From VRUE01 sp035318745 (lineage in GTDB: Bacteria > Actinomycetota > Thermoleophilia > Solirubrobacterales > 70-9), in assembly GCA_035318745.1 (NCBI GenBank), contig DATHEA010000021.1:252484-316483 (forward strand): a DNA stretch of 64,000 nucleotides, in the 5' to 3' direction. This document shows, piece by piece, positions 35,294 through 44,205 of the stretch (its first letter is position 1; each line of letters begins with the position of its first letter). The notes under the pieces were generated by a model. It saw only the letters and a list, made by a program, of their open reading frames with translations. It made no database searches and was not told where the DNA came from. The translations under genes were made by a program, and so were the position numbers.

Positions 35294-35629
35294 ATGGCGG
35301 GATTCGAGGACGGCCGGGAGCGCCGGGACATGGAGCATCGCTATCGCCGTGCCGCACTGGCGCATCCCGTGCGGCAGGGAATTCTCTGTCTGATGCTCGA
35401 CGGAATGGAGGCCGGCGCAGCCGAGATCGCCGCCGTGCTGGCCGAGGAGCCTGGCCGGATCGCCTATCACCTGCGCGTGCTGACCAGGCGCAGGGCGTTG
35501 AAGGGGGTCGCCAAGGACCCGCCGGCGCCGCCCTGCTTCCGCTTGGCGCCGCAAGCGCTGTGGGCGCGCAAAATGCTCGCTGAATTCGGCAAACAGGACA
35601 GGGACGACGATCCAGGGGGGCGAGATTGA
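35294..35629 (+). CDS. ArsR-like winged-helix protein
   Basis: About 111 residues from ATG 35294; ATG 35330 (MEHRYRRAALAHP) is an equally good start and the longer frame from 35234 is not conserved. HPVRQGILCLMLDGMEAGAAEIAAVLAEEPGRIAYHLRVL is a winged helix of the ArsR/helix_turn_helix_5 type (recognition helix GRIAYHLRVL). No metal-binding CVC motif is present, so the ligand is unknown. It is followed 26 bp later by another small winged-helix-like gene, and the two may act together. Confidence 0.65.
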   Translation: MAGFEDGRERRDMEHRYRRAALAHPVRQGILCLMLDGMEAGAAEIAAVLAEEPGRIAYHLRVLTRRRALKGVAKDPPAPPCFRLAPQALWARKMLAEFGKQDRDDDPGGRD

Positions 35630-35655
35630 GGGCGAGCGCCCTTAGAAGGTGACGC

Positions 35656-35925
35656 GTGGAAGACATGGACCAGACCCGAAGCCCGAGCGCGCAGGACACG
35701 ACCATCGAAGCTGCCGTCCTGCGGCAGCTTCTGGCCCTCCACCCGGTCCAGCTCACGGTCGGCGAGCTTTCACGTGAGATCGGCGGCGAGGCCGGGGGCT
35801 TCGCTCAGATCGATGCCGTCGAGCGTGCCGTGCGCGAGCTCGCCACGGTCGGCCTCGCGCACCGCAACGGCGAGATCGTCATCCCCAGCCGCGCCGCCCT
35901 GCGCCTCGACGAGCTGCTCGGCTGA
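35656..35925 (+). CDS. Small winged-helix-like protein
   Basis: 89 residues from GTG 35656, with an alternative ATG at 35665. The sequence QLLALHPVQLTVGELSREIGG and AVERAVRELATVGLAHRNGEIVIPSRAALRLDELL has the helix-turn-helix plus wing pattern of small regulators. It also resembles the N-terminal half of phage or TA-linked DNA-binding proteins. I recognise no named family. It lies just after the ArsR-like gene in the same direction. Confidence 0.55.
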   Translation: MEDMDQTRSPSAQDTTIEAAVLRQLLALHPVQLTVGELSREIGGEAGGFAQIDAVERAVRELATVGLAHRNGEIVIPSRAALRLDELLG

Positions 35926-36040
35926 GCAAGACCGCTTCTTCACATCCCGTGGCACCTCAGGCGCCGACCACCGCATGCGCCACCGCAGCGAAGTCGTAGG
36001 GCTTTGCGACGCTCGTCCCGTCCGTCCGGCGCAGGCATCT

Positions 36041-36973
36041 CTAACGGGGTCGCGATGGACGACCTCGGCGCGGTGCTCGCCAGTCGCGGGCTGCGACTCG
36101 CGTGGCCATGACGTAGCGCTCCCACGGCCAGCCGGGAAGCCTCAACCCGAGCCTACCGCTGCTGGGGTCGACCCCCGCCTCGACCTCCTCCAGGCTGAGG
36201 GCGACGACGAGCTCGGCGTGGCAGTCCGGAAGCAGCCGCCCGAGCGCCTCCTCCACCTTGCGCAAACGGCGCTGAACCGTATGGCGATCGACCGCCAGCG
36301 CGGCCGCTGCGGTCGCCGCGTTGAGGCCGGCGGACAAGTAGGCGCGCAGCGTTTCGCGCAGGACCGCGCCCGAATCGCCGTGGCTCTCGAGCGGCGCCAG
36401 GTAGGTCTCGGAGAGCGCCTTGGCGAGAGCGTCGTCGCGCAGCACCGCGGCAACCAGGGTCACGTCGCATGCCACCCCCAGACGATCCCGTCCCCGCGCG
36501 GCACGACGAGAACCTGACTGCCCAGTCCCGCGGCGAGATCAGCCGGTCGACCTGCGGCCCGTGCACTCTCAGCACCTTGCGCAACGCCTGGCTCGAAAAG
36601 CGGTCGTCTTCGTCCATGATGAAGTCGCCCAGCAGCCTGTCGCCGGCGGCGTAGCGGCGCAGCACCGTGTCCAGCCTCACCCCGGCTCGCGCCGAGCGCC
36701 GCGCCTGCTCGGCCGCGGTGGAGGGAATCGGGCCTGCCCACTCCTCGCCTCTCTCGATATGGACGAGGGCGAAGTCCAGGGATTCGCTGACCGTCGCTCG
36801 CAGCCCGGCGACGTACTCGGGGTCTTCTTCCCCTACCGACTCGGAGAGGTGCGAGCCCGGGCGAAGATCGCGTCTTCGATCTCGGCCAACCGGCCCCGCA
36901 GCCGAGCGACGAGCCGAAGCGGATCGTCTTCAGCGAGTCGGCCTGGCCATCCCGCAAGCGGCTTACCGAGCAC
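36041..36973 (-). pseudogene. Decayed PucR/CdaR-type transcriptional regulator
   Basis: Pieces of one protein appear in order but in different frames on the minus strand. An N-terminal part with LAEIEDAIFARAR runs until a frameshift near 36853. The next part, EDPEYVAGLRATVSESLDF through RLDTVLRRYAAGDRLLGDFI to VDRLIS, runs to about 36535. A further frame reads QVLVVPRGDGIVWGWHA and then stops. The end is the PucR-type helix-turn-helix ETLRAYLSAGLNAATAAAA (36041-36475). At least two frameshifts and a missing stretch of roughly 70 residues after VDRLIS make function unlikely. An intact HTH fragment could in principle still be made from the ATG at 36475. Confidence 0.8.
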
Positions 36974-37131
36974 CGCACCGCGTCGGCGGCGGCCCAAGCT
37001 CACGAGATCCCGACGGAGACTCCCCTGTCGTCATCCTCAATCCCCTATACACACGCAGTACTCCACCTGGAATGCGTCAACTGTAGACGCTCCGGCGCTA
37101 GCTGTCGGGAGCGCTTCCTCGCCGGACGGCG

Positions 37132-38181
37132 TCAGGCCGGGGTCCGGGAAAGGACCCTGACTTGGCTCCAGGTCAACATCCGGCCGCTGTTCGAGTCGAT
37201 CACCTTGAGTCGGATCGAACGCAGGCCGTCGCGAACGCTCAAGACGGGGACGTCGTGGAAGATCAGGTTCTCGTCGTGGGCACGCTGGAGGTTGTAGTTG
37301 GGAATCTTGGCGCTGAGGTGGTGAACGTGGTGCAGGCCGATGTTCCCGCTGAAGAACTGGAGGATCTTCGGCAGTTTCAGGTAGGAGCTCCCCTGCAGCG
37401 CCGCATCGGGGTAGCTCCAATCCGCGGAGCTCTCCCAGTAGGCGTCCTCGAACTGATGCTGGACGTAGAAGAGGAAGACTCCCAGCGTGCCGGCGAGAAT
37501 CGCGGTCGGCATCTGCACCAGCAGCCAATCCGTCGGGCCGATCAGCCAGACGATCGCCCCGATGACCACCGCGAGGACGAGGTTCGTCGCGATCACGCTG
37601 TGGCGCTGGCGGGGACGCATCTTGCTCGACCAGATACGAGGTCCGATCATCAGCGACCAGATCGGGCCGAGCCCGAACATCACCAGCGGGTTGCGGAACA
37701 GCCGGTAGCCCAGCCGCTGCTTCCAGGACTGCGCCATGTACTCCTCGACGGTGAGCGTCGGCACGTCACCGGTTCCGCGCCTGTCCAGGTCGCCCGCGGT
37801 GCCGTGATGGACAGCGTGGTTGTGGCGCCAGTTCCCGAACGGCTGAAAGACGAGAAGGGCCGTGAATCGCCCGAGCCAGAGATTTGCCCGCTTGGTGGGC
37901 AGGAACGAGCCGTGGGCGCAGTCGTGGAAGACGACGAAGGTCCGCAGCAGGAAGCCGGCGGCCGGGATCGCCAGGGCAAGGGCTATCCAGACCGAGACTT
38001 CGAGGCTGAGATATATCGCGACCATCAAGCCCAGGTACGGCACCGCCGAGGTCGCCACGTCGACGAGGCTGTGCCGCTGGGAGGACTGCTCGTGGCGGGC
38101 TACCGACTCGCGCCAGTAGGGACGATCCGGGGCCGGATCGTTGCTCGGCCCCGCCAAAGCAGGTGTTGGGACAAGGCTCAC
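37132..38181 (-). CDS. Membrane fatty-acid desaturase
   Basis: 349 residues with paired hydrophobic helices and the three di-iron histidine boxes of acyl-lipid desaturases: HDCAHGSF (about 88-95), HNHAVHH (about 124-130) and HHVHHL (about 270-275). The Delta-12/omega-6-like spacing suggests an acyl chain in a membrane lipid as substrate. The regiochemistry cannot be fixed. It would lower membrane melting temperature. It lies 24 bp downstream of the alcohol dehydrogenase on the same strand. Confidence 0.9.
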   Translation of the reverse strand: MSLVPTPALAGPSNDPAPDRPYWRESVARHEQSSQRHSLVDVATSAVPYLGLMVAIYLSLEVSVWIALALAIPAAGFLLRTFVVFHDCAHGSFLPTKRANLWLGRFTALLVFQPFGNWRHNHAVHHGTAGDLDRRGTGDVPTLTVEEYMAQSWKQRLGYRLFRNPLVMFGLGPIWSLMIGPRIWSSKMRPRQRHSVIATNLVLAVVIGAIVWLIGPTDWLLVQMPTAILAGTLGVFLFYVQHQFEDAYWESSADWSYPDAALQGSSYLKLPKILQFFSGNIGLHHVHHLSAKIPNYNLQRAHDENLIFHDVPVLSVRDGLRSIRLKVIDSNSGRMLTWSQVRVLSRTPA

Positions 38182-38205
38182 GGCGGATGAATGTATAGGC
38201 GCTAC

Positions 38206-39318
38206 CTAAAGCGCGTCGAACTCGATCACGCTGCGGATCCCGTCCTGGGCCTCCATCAGCTCGAAGCCCCGGTTGACCTCGTCGAGGCGGAGGCGGTGGG
38301 AGATGAAGGGCTCGACGTCGATCTCACCGGCAAGGCAGCGCTCGACGAGGTCCGGGACCTGGTCGCGTCCCTTGACGCCGCCGAACGAGGAGCCGGCGAC
38401 GCGACGGCCGGTGATCAGGAGGCGCGGAACGACGTCGAGGGTCTCCCCCTTGCCGGCCACCCCGGCGACGGTGCACAGACCCCAGCCCATGCGCGCGGCT
38501 TCGACCGCCTGGCGCATCACGGCGACGTTGCCGGTCGCCTCGAAGGTGTAGTCGGCACCGAAGCCATCGGTCATCTCGAGGATCTGCTCGACCGCGCCCT
38601 CCCCTCCTTCGATCGTGTCCGTCGCCCCCTGGCCGCATGCCAATTCGAGGCGATCCGGGGAGAGGTCGACGCAGACGATGCGCTCGGCGCCCTGCAGCCG
38701 GCAGCCGGCGACCGCCCCGAGGCCGACCATCCCCGCACCGAAGACGACACAGGTGCTGCCCGGCGCCACCGCGGCGGTATTGATCGCCGCCCCGAGGCCG
38801 GTCGAAAGGCCACAGGCGAAGAGGCAGGCATGCTCGAAGGGCGCCTCGGGGTCGATCTTCGCCAGGGCGATCTCCGGCATCACCGTGTACTCGGCGAAGG
38901 TCGAGCAGCCCATGAAGTGGCGGATCCCATCGCCCTCGTGGGAGATGCGGGTGGTGCCGTCGGGGAGGAAGCCCTTGTTCTGCTGCTCGCGGATCGCCAG
39001 GCAGAGGTTGGTTCGCGGATCGAGACAATGAACGCACTCGCCGCACTGGGGAGAGAAGAGCGTGACGACGTGGTCGCCCGGAGAAAGCGAGGCGACGTCG
39101 GGACCGATGCTCTCGACGACGCCGGCACCCTCGTGGCCGAGCACCGTCGGCGCATAGCCCGAGGGGTCGGCACCCGAGGCGGTGTAGAGATCGGTGTGAC
39201 AGACGCCGCAGGCGACGAGACGGACGAGCGCCTCTCCCGCCCGTGGCTCGGCGAGCTCGACCTCCTGCACCCCGAGCGGCTTGCCGAACTCCTCGAGCAC
39301 CGCGGCACGCATCTTCAT
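38206..39318 (-). CDS. Zinc-dependent class III alcohol dehydrogenase / formaldehyde dehydrogenase
   Basis: 370 residues from ATG 39318, which has GAGG 8 nt upstream; the frame to 39420 is unconserved. The catalytic zinc site is ACGVCHTDLY and GHEGAGVVE. The structural-zinc lobe is CGECVHCLDPRTNLC. The Rossmann motif is GAGMVGLGAVAG. HFMGCSTFAEYTVMPEIALAKI and SSFGGVKGRDQVP match class III (S-hydroxymethyl-thiol) dehydrogenases. With the formate dehydrogenase 19 bp upstream it probably oxidises formaldehyde as a thiol adduct. Whether the thiol is glutathione or mycothiol is open, since most actinobacteria use mycothiol. Confidence 0.87.
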   Translation of the reverse strand: MKMRAAVLEEFGKPLGVQEVELAEPRAGEALVRLVACGVCHTDLYTASGADPSGYAPTVLGHEGAGVVESIGPDVASLSPGDHVVTLFSPQCGECVHCLDPRTNLCLAIREQQNKGFLPDGTTRISHEGDGIRHFMGCSTFAEYTVMPEIALAKIDPEAPFEHACLFACGLSTGLGAAINTAAVAPGSTCVVFGAGMVGLGAVAGCRLQGAERIVCVDLSPDRLELACGQGATDTIEGGEGAVEQILEMTDGFGADYTFEATGNVAVMRQAVEAARMGWGLCTVAGVAGKGETLDVVPRLLITGRRVAGSSFGGVKGRDQVPDLVERCLAGEIDVEPFISHRLRLDEVNRGFELMEAQDGIRSVIEFDAL

Positions 39319-39337
39319 CGCTTCACCCTCGCTTGGC

Positions 39338-40540
39338 TCAGCCGCTCTTGAAGCGAGCGGCCTCCTCCGAGCCGCCCGTGGCGTTGCCCTCGCTGTAGGA
39401 GTGCGCCCCGGCGCCGGCAAGCGTCCCGCTGTCGACGATCAGGTACTCCTCGCGAATCGGGTGCCCGCCGAACCAGCACTCGAGGATCTCGCGCGTCCCG
39501 GCGGCGTAGCGAGCCTGGGCCGAGAGGCTGGTGCCGGAGGTGTGAGGGGTCATGCCGTGGTGGGGCATCGAGCGCCAGGGATGATCCTCGGGTGCCGGCT
39601 GGGGGAACCACACGTCGCCGGCATATCCGGCCAGCCGGCCGCTCTCACACGCTCGCGCGACCGCATCGCGGTCGCAGATCTTGCCGCGGGCGGTGTTGAT
39701 CAGATAGGAGCCGCGCTTCATCCGGGCGAGCAGATCGGCGTCGAACAGGTTCTCCGTCTCGGGGTGCAGCGGTGCGTTGATCGTCACCACGTCGCACACC
39801 TCCACCATCGACTCCACGTCGGCGTGGAAGGTGACACCGAGCTCCTCCTCGACCTCGGCCGGCAGGCGGTGGCGGTCGGTGTAGTGCAGGCCGACCTCGA
39901 ACGGCTTCAGCCGCCGCAGCACCGCCGAGCCGATGCGCCCGGCCGCGACCGTGCCGACCTGCATGCCCTCGAGGTCGTAGGAGCGCGAGACGCAGTCGGC
40001 GATGTTCCAGCCCCCGTCGACCACCACTTGGTGAGACGGGATGTAGTTGCGCACCAGCGCCAGGATCATCATCACGACGTGCTCGGCGACGCTGATGCTG
40101 TTGGAGTAGGTCACCTCGGCAACCGTCAGCCCGTGCTCGATCGCCGCCTGCAGGTCGACGTGGTCAGAGCCGATGCCGGCCGTCAGGGCAAGCTTCAGCT
40201 TGGGCGCCTTGGCGATCCGCTCAGCGGTCAGGTACGCGGGCCAGAACGGCTGGGAGATGACGACCTCGGCCTCGGGCAACTCGCGCTCGAAGACCGAGTC
40301 GAGGCCATCCTTGTCGGAGGTGACGACGAGGCGGTGCCCCGCCGCCTCGAGGAACTCCCGCAGCCCCAGCTCTCCGGAGATGCTGCCGAGCAGCTCACCG
40401 GGCTTGAACCCGATCGCCTCCGGCGTCGGCGTACTCTGACCGTCGTGGTAGCGCTCGATCTTCGGGACCTCGTCGCGCGCGTAGGCCGGCGGGTAACCGT
40501 CGACCGGATCGTCATAGAGGACGCAGAGAACGTTCGCCAT
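39338..40540 (-). CDS. fdh: NAD-dependent formate dehydrogenase
   Basis: 400 residues, the length of the single-subunit, metal-free enzyme of methylotrophs. It oxidises formate to CO2 with NAD. The start MANVLCVLYDDPVDGYPPAY, substrate loop SQPFWPAYLT, LALTAGIGSDHVDLQAA, the dinucleotide fold VGTVAAGRIGSAVLRRL, the catalytic His region MTPHTSGTSL and the end GAGAHSYSEGNATGG closely follow the known Pseudomonas-type enzyme. It is the first gene of the fdh-adh pair and diverges from gad across 46 bp. Confidence 0.96.
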   Translation of the reverse strand: MANVLCVLYDDPVDGYPPAYARDEVPKIERYHDGQSTPTPEAIGFKPGELLGSISGELGLREFLEAAGHRLVVTSDKDGLDSVFERELPEAEVVISQPFWPAYLTAERIAKAPKLKLALTAGIGSDHVDLQAAIEHGLTVAEVTYSNSISVAEHVVMMILALVRNYIPSHQVVVDGGWNIADCVSRSYDLEGMQVGTVAAGRIGSAVLRRLKPFEVGLHYTDRHRLPAEVEEELGVTFHADVESMVEVCDVVTINAPLHPETENLFDADLLARMKRGSYLINTARGKICDRDAVARACESGRLAGYAGDVWFPQPAPEDHPWRSMPHHGMTPHTSGTSLSAQARYAAGTREILECWFGGHPIREEYLIVDSGTLAGAGAHSYSEGNATGGSEEAARFKSG

Positions 40541-40586
40541 GGCTGGACCACCTTAGTATCTCCGGCTCCATCCCCAACCGGATCGA

Positions 40587-41966
40587 GTGACCATGAAGTC
40601 TTCCAGCCATATCGACGACGCCATGCTCTACGGAAATCGCTTCCTCACCGAAGACGCCCCCTCGGGCGACTTTCCCGCCGGCGGCATGTCGGCCCTGGAC
40701 GCGATGCGCCTGGTCGACGAGGAACTCGCCCTGGAGGGCGACCCCAACCGCAACCTGGCGACCTTCGTCACCACCTGGATGGAGCCCGAGGCGCAGCGCC
40801 TGATCGCCGAGAACCTCTACCGCAACTTCATCGACCACGCCGAGTACCCGATCTCGGCCGAGATCGAGCAGCGCTGCATCCGCATGCTCGCCGACCTCTA
40901 CCACGCCCCAGGCGAAACCACCGGCGCCCGCACCCAGGGATCCTCGGAGGCGATCATGCTCGGTGCGCTCTCCTTGAAGTGGAAGTGGAAGCAGCGCCGC
41001 GAAGCCGAGTCGAAGCCTGTCGACAAGCCGAACTTGATCTTCGGCGGCGACGTCCACGTGGTCTGGGAGAAGTTCTGCCGCTACTTCGACGTCGAACCGC
41101 GGATCGTGCCGCTGCAGGAAGGCAAGTACACGATCGGGCCCGAAGACGTGCAGCCGCTGATCGACGAGAACACGATCGGGGTCGCGGCGGTGCTCGGCAC
41201 CACCTTCACCGGGCACGCCGACGACATCGTCGGCATCGACAAGCTCCTGGTCGATCTCAAGAGCGAGAAGGAAATGGACGTGCCGCTGCACGTCGACGCC
41301 GCCAGCGGTGGCTTCGTCTGGCCCTTCCTCTACCCGGACTCCGAGTGGGACTTCCGGCTCGAGCAGGTGCGCTCGATCAACGTCTCGGGACACAAGTTCG
41401 GGCTCGTCTACCCGGGCGTCGGCTGGCTCGTCTTCCGCGAAAAGAGCGACCTGGCCGAGGACCTCGTCTTCTACGAGAACTACCTCGGCAAAACCGACGC
41501 GACCTTCACCCTCAACTTCTCGACCGGCGCCTCGATGGTCCTCGCCCAGTACTACAACTTCGTCCGCCTCGGGCGGCAGGGCTACACCTACATCATGCAG
41601 GCGATGGAGAAGAACGCCCGGGCGCTGGCCGACTACCTCGAATCCAGCGGCGACTTCGAGCTGATCGGCGCCGACAAAGAGCAGCTGCCGCTGGTCGCCT
41701 TCAAGCTGGCGAAGGGGAAGAACTACGACGAGTTCGACCTCTCCTGGCAACTCTCCGCCGAGCGCGGCTGGATGCTCCCCGCCTACACCCTCCCGCCCAA
41801 CGCCGAAAACGAGAAGGTGCTGCGGGCGCTGGTCAAGGAGACGCTGAGCCGCGAGCAGATCGACCGGCTCGCGACCGACATCGCGACCGCCTGCGAGGTG
41901 CTGGAGAAAAAGGGCGGCGCCCACCCGTCCGAGCGCAAGCAGGTCAAGACCGGCACCGGGTACTGA
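40587..41966 (+). CDS. gad: Glutamate decarboxylase
   Basis: 459 residues from GTG 40587; ATG 40593 is a possible alternative two codons later. This PLP enzyme turns glutamate into GABA and consumes a proton. The PLP Lys is in NVSGHKFGLVYPGVGW at about 269-284. VDAASGGFVWPFLYPD and GSSEAIMLGALS line the cofactor. The C-terminus ends in KQVKTGTGY, longer than a minimal decarboxylase, and a tail of this kind closes the site at neutral pH in E. coli. No GABA antiporter lies next to it, so acid resistance by this gene is not assured. Confidence 0.96.
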   Translation: MTMKSSSHIDDAMLYGNRFLTEDAPSGDFPAGGMSALDAMRLVDEELALEGDPNRNLATFVTTWMEPEAQRLIAENLYRNFIDHAEYPISAEIEQRCIRMLADLYHAPGETTGARTQGSSEAIMLGALSLKWKWKQRREAESKPVDKPNLIFGGDVHVVWEKFCRYFDVEPRIVPLQEGKYTIGPEDVQPLIDENTIGVAAVLGTTFTGHADDIVGIDKLLVDLKSEKEMDVPLHVDAASGGFVWPFLYPDSEWDFRLEQVRSINVSGHKFGLVYPGVGWLVFREKSDLAEDLVFYENYLGKTDATFTLNFSTGASMVLAQYYNFVRLGRQGYTYIMQAMEKNARALADYLESSGDFELIGADKEQLPLVAFKLAKGKNYDEFDLSWQLSAERGWMLPAYTLPPNAENEKVLRALVKETLSREQIDRLATDIATACEVLEKKGGAHPSERKQVKTGTGY

Positions 41967-42100
41967 GGATTCCGCCGCGACGCGACCGAGCAGGTGACCG
42001 TCCCGCAACGCCCCGAACGCTTGACCGGACAGCAAGAACGCCGGCTGCTAATTCCGCCTGCACCCGCTTAAGAGGGCTCCGTGTCGGGTAAGCGGCTCCC

Positions 42101-42547
42101 ATGACTGGAAAAGCGGACTTCACCGAGCAGGAGTGGGAAACGGTGCTGGAGGGGCCGACGAGCGCCGGCTTGATCGTTTCGACGGCCCAGCGGGGTGGCT
42201 CGTTTCGCGAGTCTTTTTCGCTGGCGAAGGCCTACGCCGAGGCGCGAAACGCCACCGGCGCCTCCGACCTGATGGAGGAGATCGCGCAGTCCAAGCCGAA
42301 GGTCGATCGCGCCCGCCGGGGCTCTGTCGAGGACCTGAAAGAGCACCATCTGGGCATCGTTCGGCAGGCGGTCTCGCTGCTCGCGACCAAAGCCTCCCCC
42401 GAAGAGCTCGAGGACTACAGGCGCTTCACCCTCAGCCTCGCGGAGCGCGTCGCGAGGGCGAAGGAGGAGGGCGACGAGCCGGTCAGCGACGCCGAGCGAA
42501 CGGCGATCGACGAGATCTCCGCGGCACTCGGCGAAGGCTCCGGCTGA
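42101..42547 (+). CDS. Conserved hypothetical protein, soluble and helical
   Basis: 148 residues. Blocks FTEQEWETVLEGPTSAGLIV, GGSFRESFSLAKAYAEAR and SPEELEDYRRFTLSLAERVA are ones I have seen in uncharacterised actinobacterial proteins, but I know of no assigned function. The chain is predicted mainly helical, without a signal peptide or cysteine. Its stop is 13 bp before a Ser/Thr kinase gene, so it may be a co-expressed partner or substrate of that kinase; this is inference only. Confidence 0.75.
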   Translation: MTGKADFTEQEWETVLEGPTSAGLIVSTAQRGGSFRESFSLAKAYAEARNATGASDLMEEIAQSKPKVDRARRGSVEDLKEHHLGIVRQAVSLLATKASPEELEDYRRFTLSLAERVARAKEEGDEPVSDAERTAIDEISAALGEGSG

Positions 42548-42560
42548 GCGCTCGCGGGCC

Positions 42561-43868
42561 ATGATCGCCAAGGGGTCCCGGTTGAAGGACCGCTACCGGC
42601 TCGAGGAACTGCTCGGGCGCGGCGGCATGGCGTCGGTGTGGCTTGCGAGCGACGAGGTTCTCGAGCGTCCGGTCGCCGTCAAGGTCCTCTCGGACACGAT
42701 TGCCTCCGATCCAGAGTTCCTGGCGCGATTCCGCCGCGAGGCTCGGGTCGCGGCGGGTCTGTCGCATCCGAACCTGATCGGCATCTACGACTACGCGGAC
42801 GGCGCGGAACGCCCGTATCTCGTCATGGAGTACGTCCCGGGCGAGAACCTGGCCGAACGGATGCCGCGGGCTCCCGGCATCGACTGCGAGAGGCTTGCGC
42901 GGGAGCTCCTCGGCGCCCTCGCCCATATCCATGCCGCGGGAATCGTGCACCGGGACGTCAAGCCCCAGAACGTCCTGATCGCGCCAGATGGCAGCGCCAA
43001 GCTGATCGACTTCGGCATCGCTTTGACTGAGGATGCGACCTCCCTGACGCAAACCGGCCACCTGCTCGGCACCGCCCGCTATCTCGCGCCCGAGGCGATG
43101 AGTGGCCGGCCCGCTACCGAGCGCTCCGACCTCTACTCGTGCGGGATCGTGCTGCGCGACTGCGTCGGAGAGGGTCATCCGGGACGTCTACGCGCATTGG
43201 TCGAGCGTCTGTCCAGCGTGGACCCTGGTGGCCGCCCGGCCTCGGCCAAGGAAGCGATTGCCCAGATCAAGCACAGGACCCCTGTCCCGGATCAGCCGAC
43301 CCAACGGCTCAAGCCAGCGCCCCCTCGCCCCCGGTCCGAGCCTCGCGTCCCGCGAACCTTGCCCGAGCCGCACAGCCGGCACTCGGCCCTGGGCAAGGCC
43401 GCCGCTGTCGTTGCGGCACTGGCGGCGCTGGCCGTCGCGTTCCTGCTCGTCATCGATGGATCCCAGAACCCGGGCAGCGGGAAGCAGGACGCAAGCGTGG
43501 CTGCGAACGGTCGCGAGGCGACGGAAGCTCCGGGTCGCAGCGAAACGGAAGCGAGCACGACCGCGCCGGCGCCGAGTGGGGACGATCCCGCCTTGGCCGG
43601 CGCCCTCAACGAAGAAGGCTTCGAAATGATCCAGGCCGGCAGCTACGAAGAAGCCGTTCCGGTATTGGAAGAAGCCATCCGCGCCTTCCCTGCGGGCACC
43701 GAAGACCTGAACTACGCCTACGCCCTGTTCAACCTGGGCAACGCGCTGCGTCTGAGCGGGCGTCCAGAGGAGGCGATTCCGGTGCTCGAACGGCGGCTGG
43801 AGATTCCGAACCAGACCGGAGCCGTTCGCAGCGAGCTGACCGCCGCCCGCAGAGAAGCCAACCCGTAG
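42561..43868 (+). CDS. Membrane Ser/Thr protein kinase with TPR-like sensor part
   Basis: 435 residues. The Hanks-type kinase domain spans about 8-235: GRGGMASVW for nucleotide, AVKVL with the ATP Lys, HRDVKPQNVLI catalytic loop and DFGIAL in place of the usual DFGIA-K. A Pro/Arg-rich linker precedes one membrane helix at about 280-298 (AAAVVAALAALAVAFLLVI). The outer part has no PASTA repeats. It has instead two TPR-like helices at about 350-425 (AGSYEEAVPVLEEAIRAFP, GRPEEAIPVLERRLEIP). The signal it senses is unknown. Confidence 0.92.
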   Translation: MIAKGSRLKDRYRLEELLGRGGMASVWLASDEVLERPVAVKVLSDTIASDPEFLARFRREARVAAGLSHPNLIGIYDYADGAERPYLVMEYVPGENLAERMPRAPGIDCERLARELLGALAHIHAAGIVHRDVKPQNVLIAPDGSAKLIDFGIALTEDATSLTQTGHLLGTARYLAPEAMSGRPATERSDLYSCGIVLRDCVGEGHPGRLRALVERLSSVDPGGRPASAKEAIAQIKHRTPVPDQPTQRLKPAPPRPRSEPRVPRTLPEPHSRHSALGKAAAVVAALAALAVAFLLVIDGSQNPGSGKQDASVAANGREATEAPGRSETEASTTAPAPSGDDPALAGALNEEGFEMIQAGSYEEAVPVLEEAIRAFPAGTEDLNYAYALFNLGNALRLSGRPEEAIPVLERRLEIPNQTGAVRSELTAARREANP

Positions 43869-43898
43869 CGACAAGGACTTTTGCCGCCGCCTCGGATG

Positions 43899-43912
43899 CG
43901 AACATACGTTCC
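43899..43912. promoter_or_regulatory. LexA (SOS) box upstream of YegP-like gene
   Basis: CGAACATACGTTCC contains GAAC-ATAC-GTTC, which fits the Gram-positive LexA consensus CGAAC-RNRY-GTTC at every position. It ends 24 bp before the ATG at 43936, overlapping the likely promoter. LexA binding there would hold the gene off until DNA damage. Confidence 0.65.
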
Positions 43913-43935
43913 CATCCGAATCTAGGAGGCGACGA

Positions 43936-44172
43936 ATGCCGCAATTCGATGCATATGAAGACCTGGTAGGAAAGTGGCGCTGGCGATTGCTGGGCGTCGA
44001 TGGCCGGACCGTGGCCACGTCGGGGGAGTCCTTCGATTCCCACTGGCATGCGCTGAGGGCGGCCGAAAACGTGCGCGGAGTCGCCTCGGGAGCACAGATC
44101 TCCAGCGTGCCCGCCGATGGCGTTAACGACGCTCTGGGCGCGATCATCGATCGTGAGCTTGCGCGAAGTTAG
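43936..44172 (+). CDS. DUF1508/YegP-like protein
   Basis: 78 residues. FDAYEDLVGKWRWRLLGVDGRT and SGESFDSHWHALRAAENV follow the YegP repeat pattern, F-x-I/A-Y-x-D-x-x-x-x-W/Y-R-W-R-L then S-x-E-S/G-F. A good AGGAGG lies at 43925-43930. YegP proteins are small and of unknown role. A LexA box sits immediately upstream, so damage control is likely. It is separated from the kinase gene by 67 bp and converges with the sulfatase gene. Confidence 0.8.
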   Translation: MPQFDAYEDLVGKWRWRLLGVDGRTVATSGESFDSHWHALRAAENVRGVASGAQISSVPADGVNDALGAIIDRELARS

Positions 44173-44205
44173 TTGCCCCGCGTCGGGCTCACGACGCAAT
44201 CGGGA

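Noticed and set aside
36041..36475. Intact 144-residue PucR-type regulator
   Set aside because: The frame is only the C-terminal third of the family; upstream pieces of the same protein lie in other frames, so this is a pseudogene fragment.
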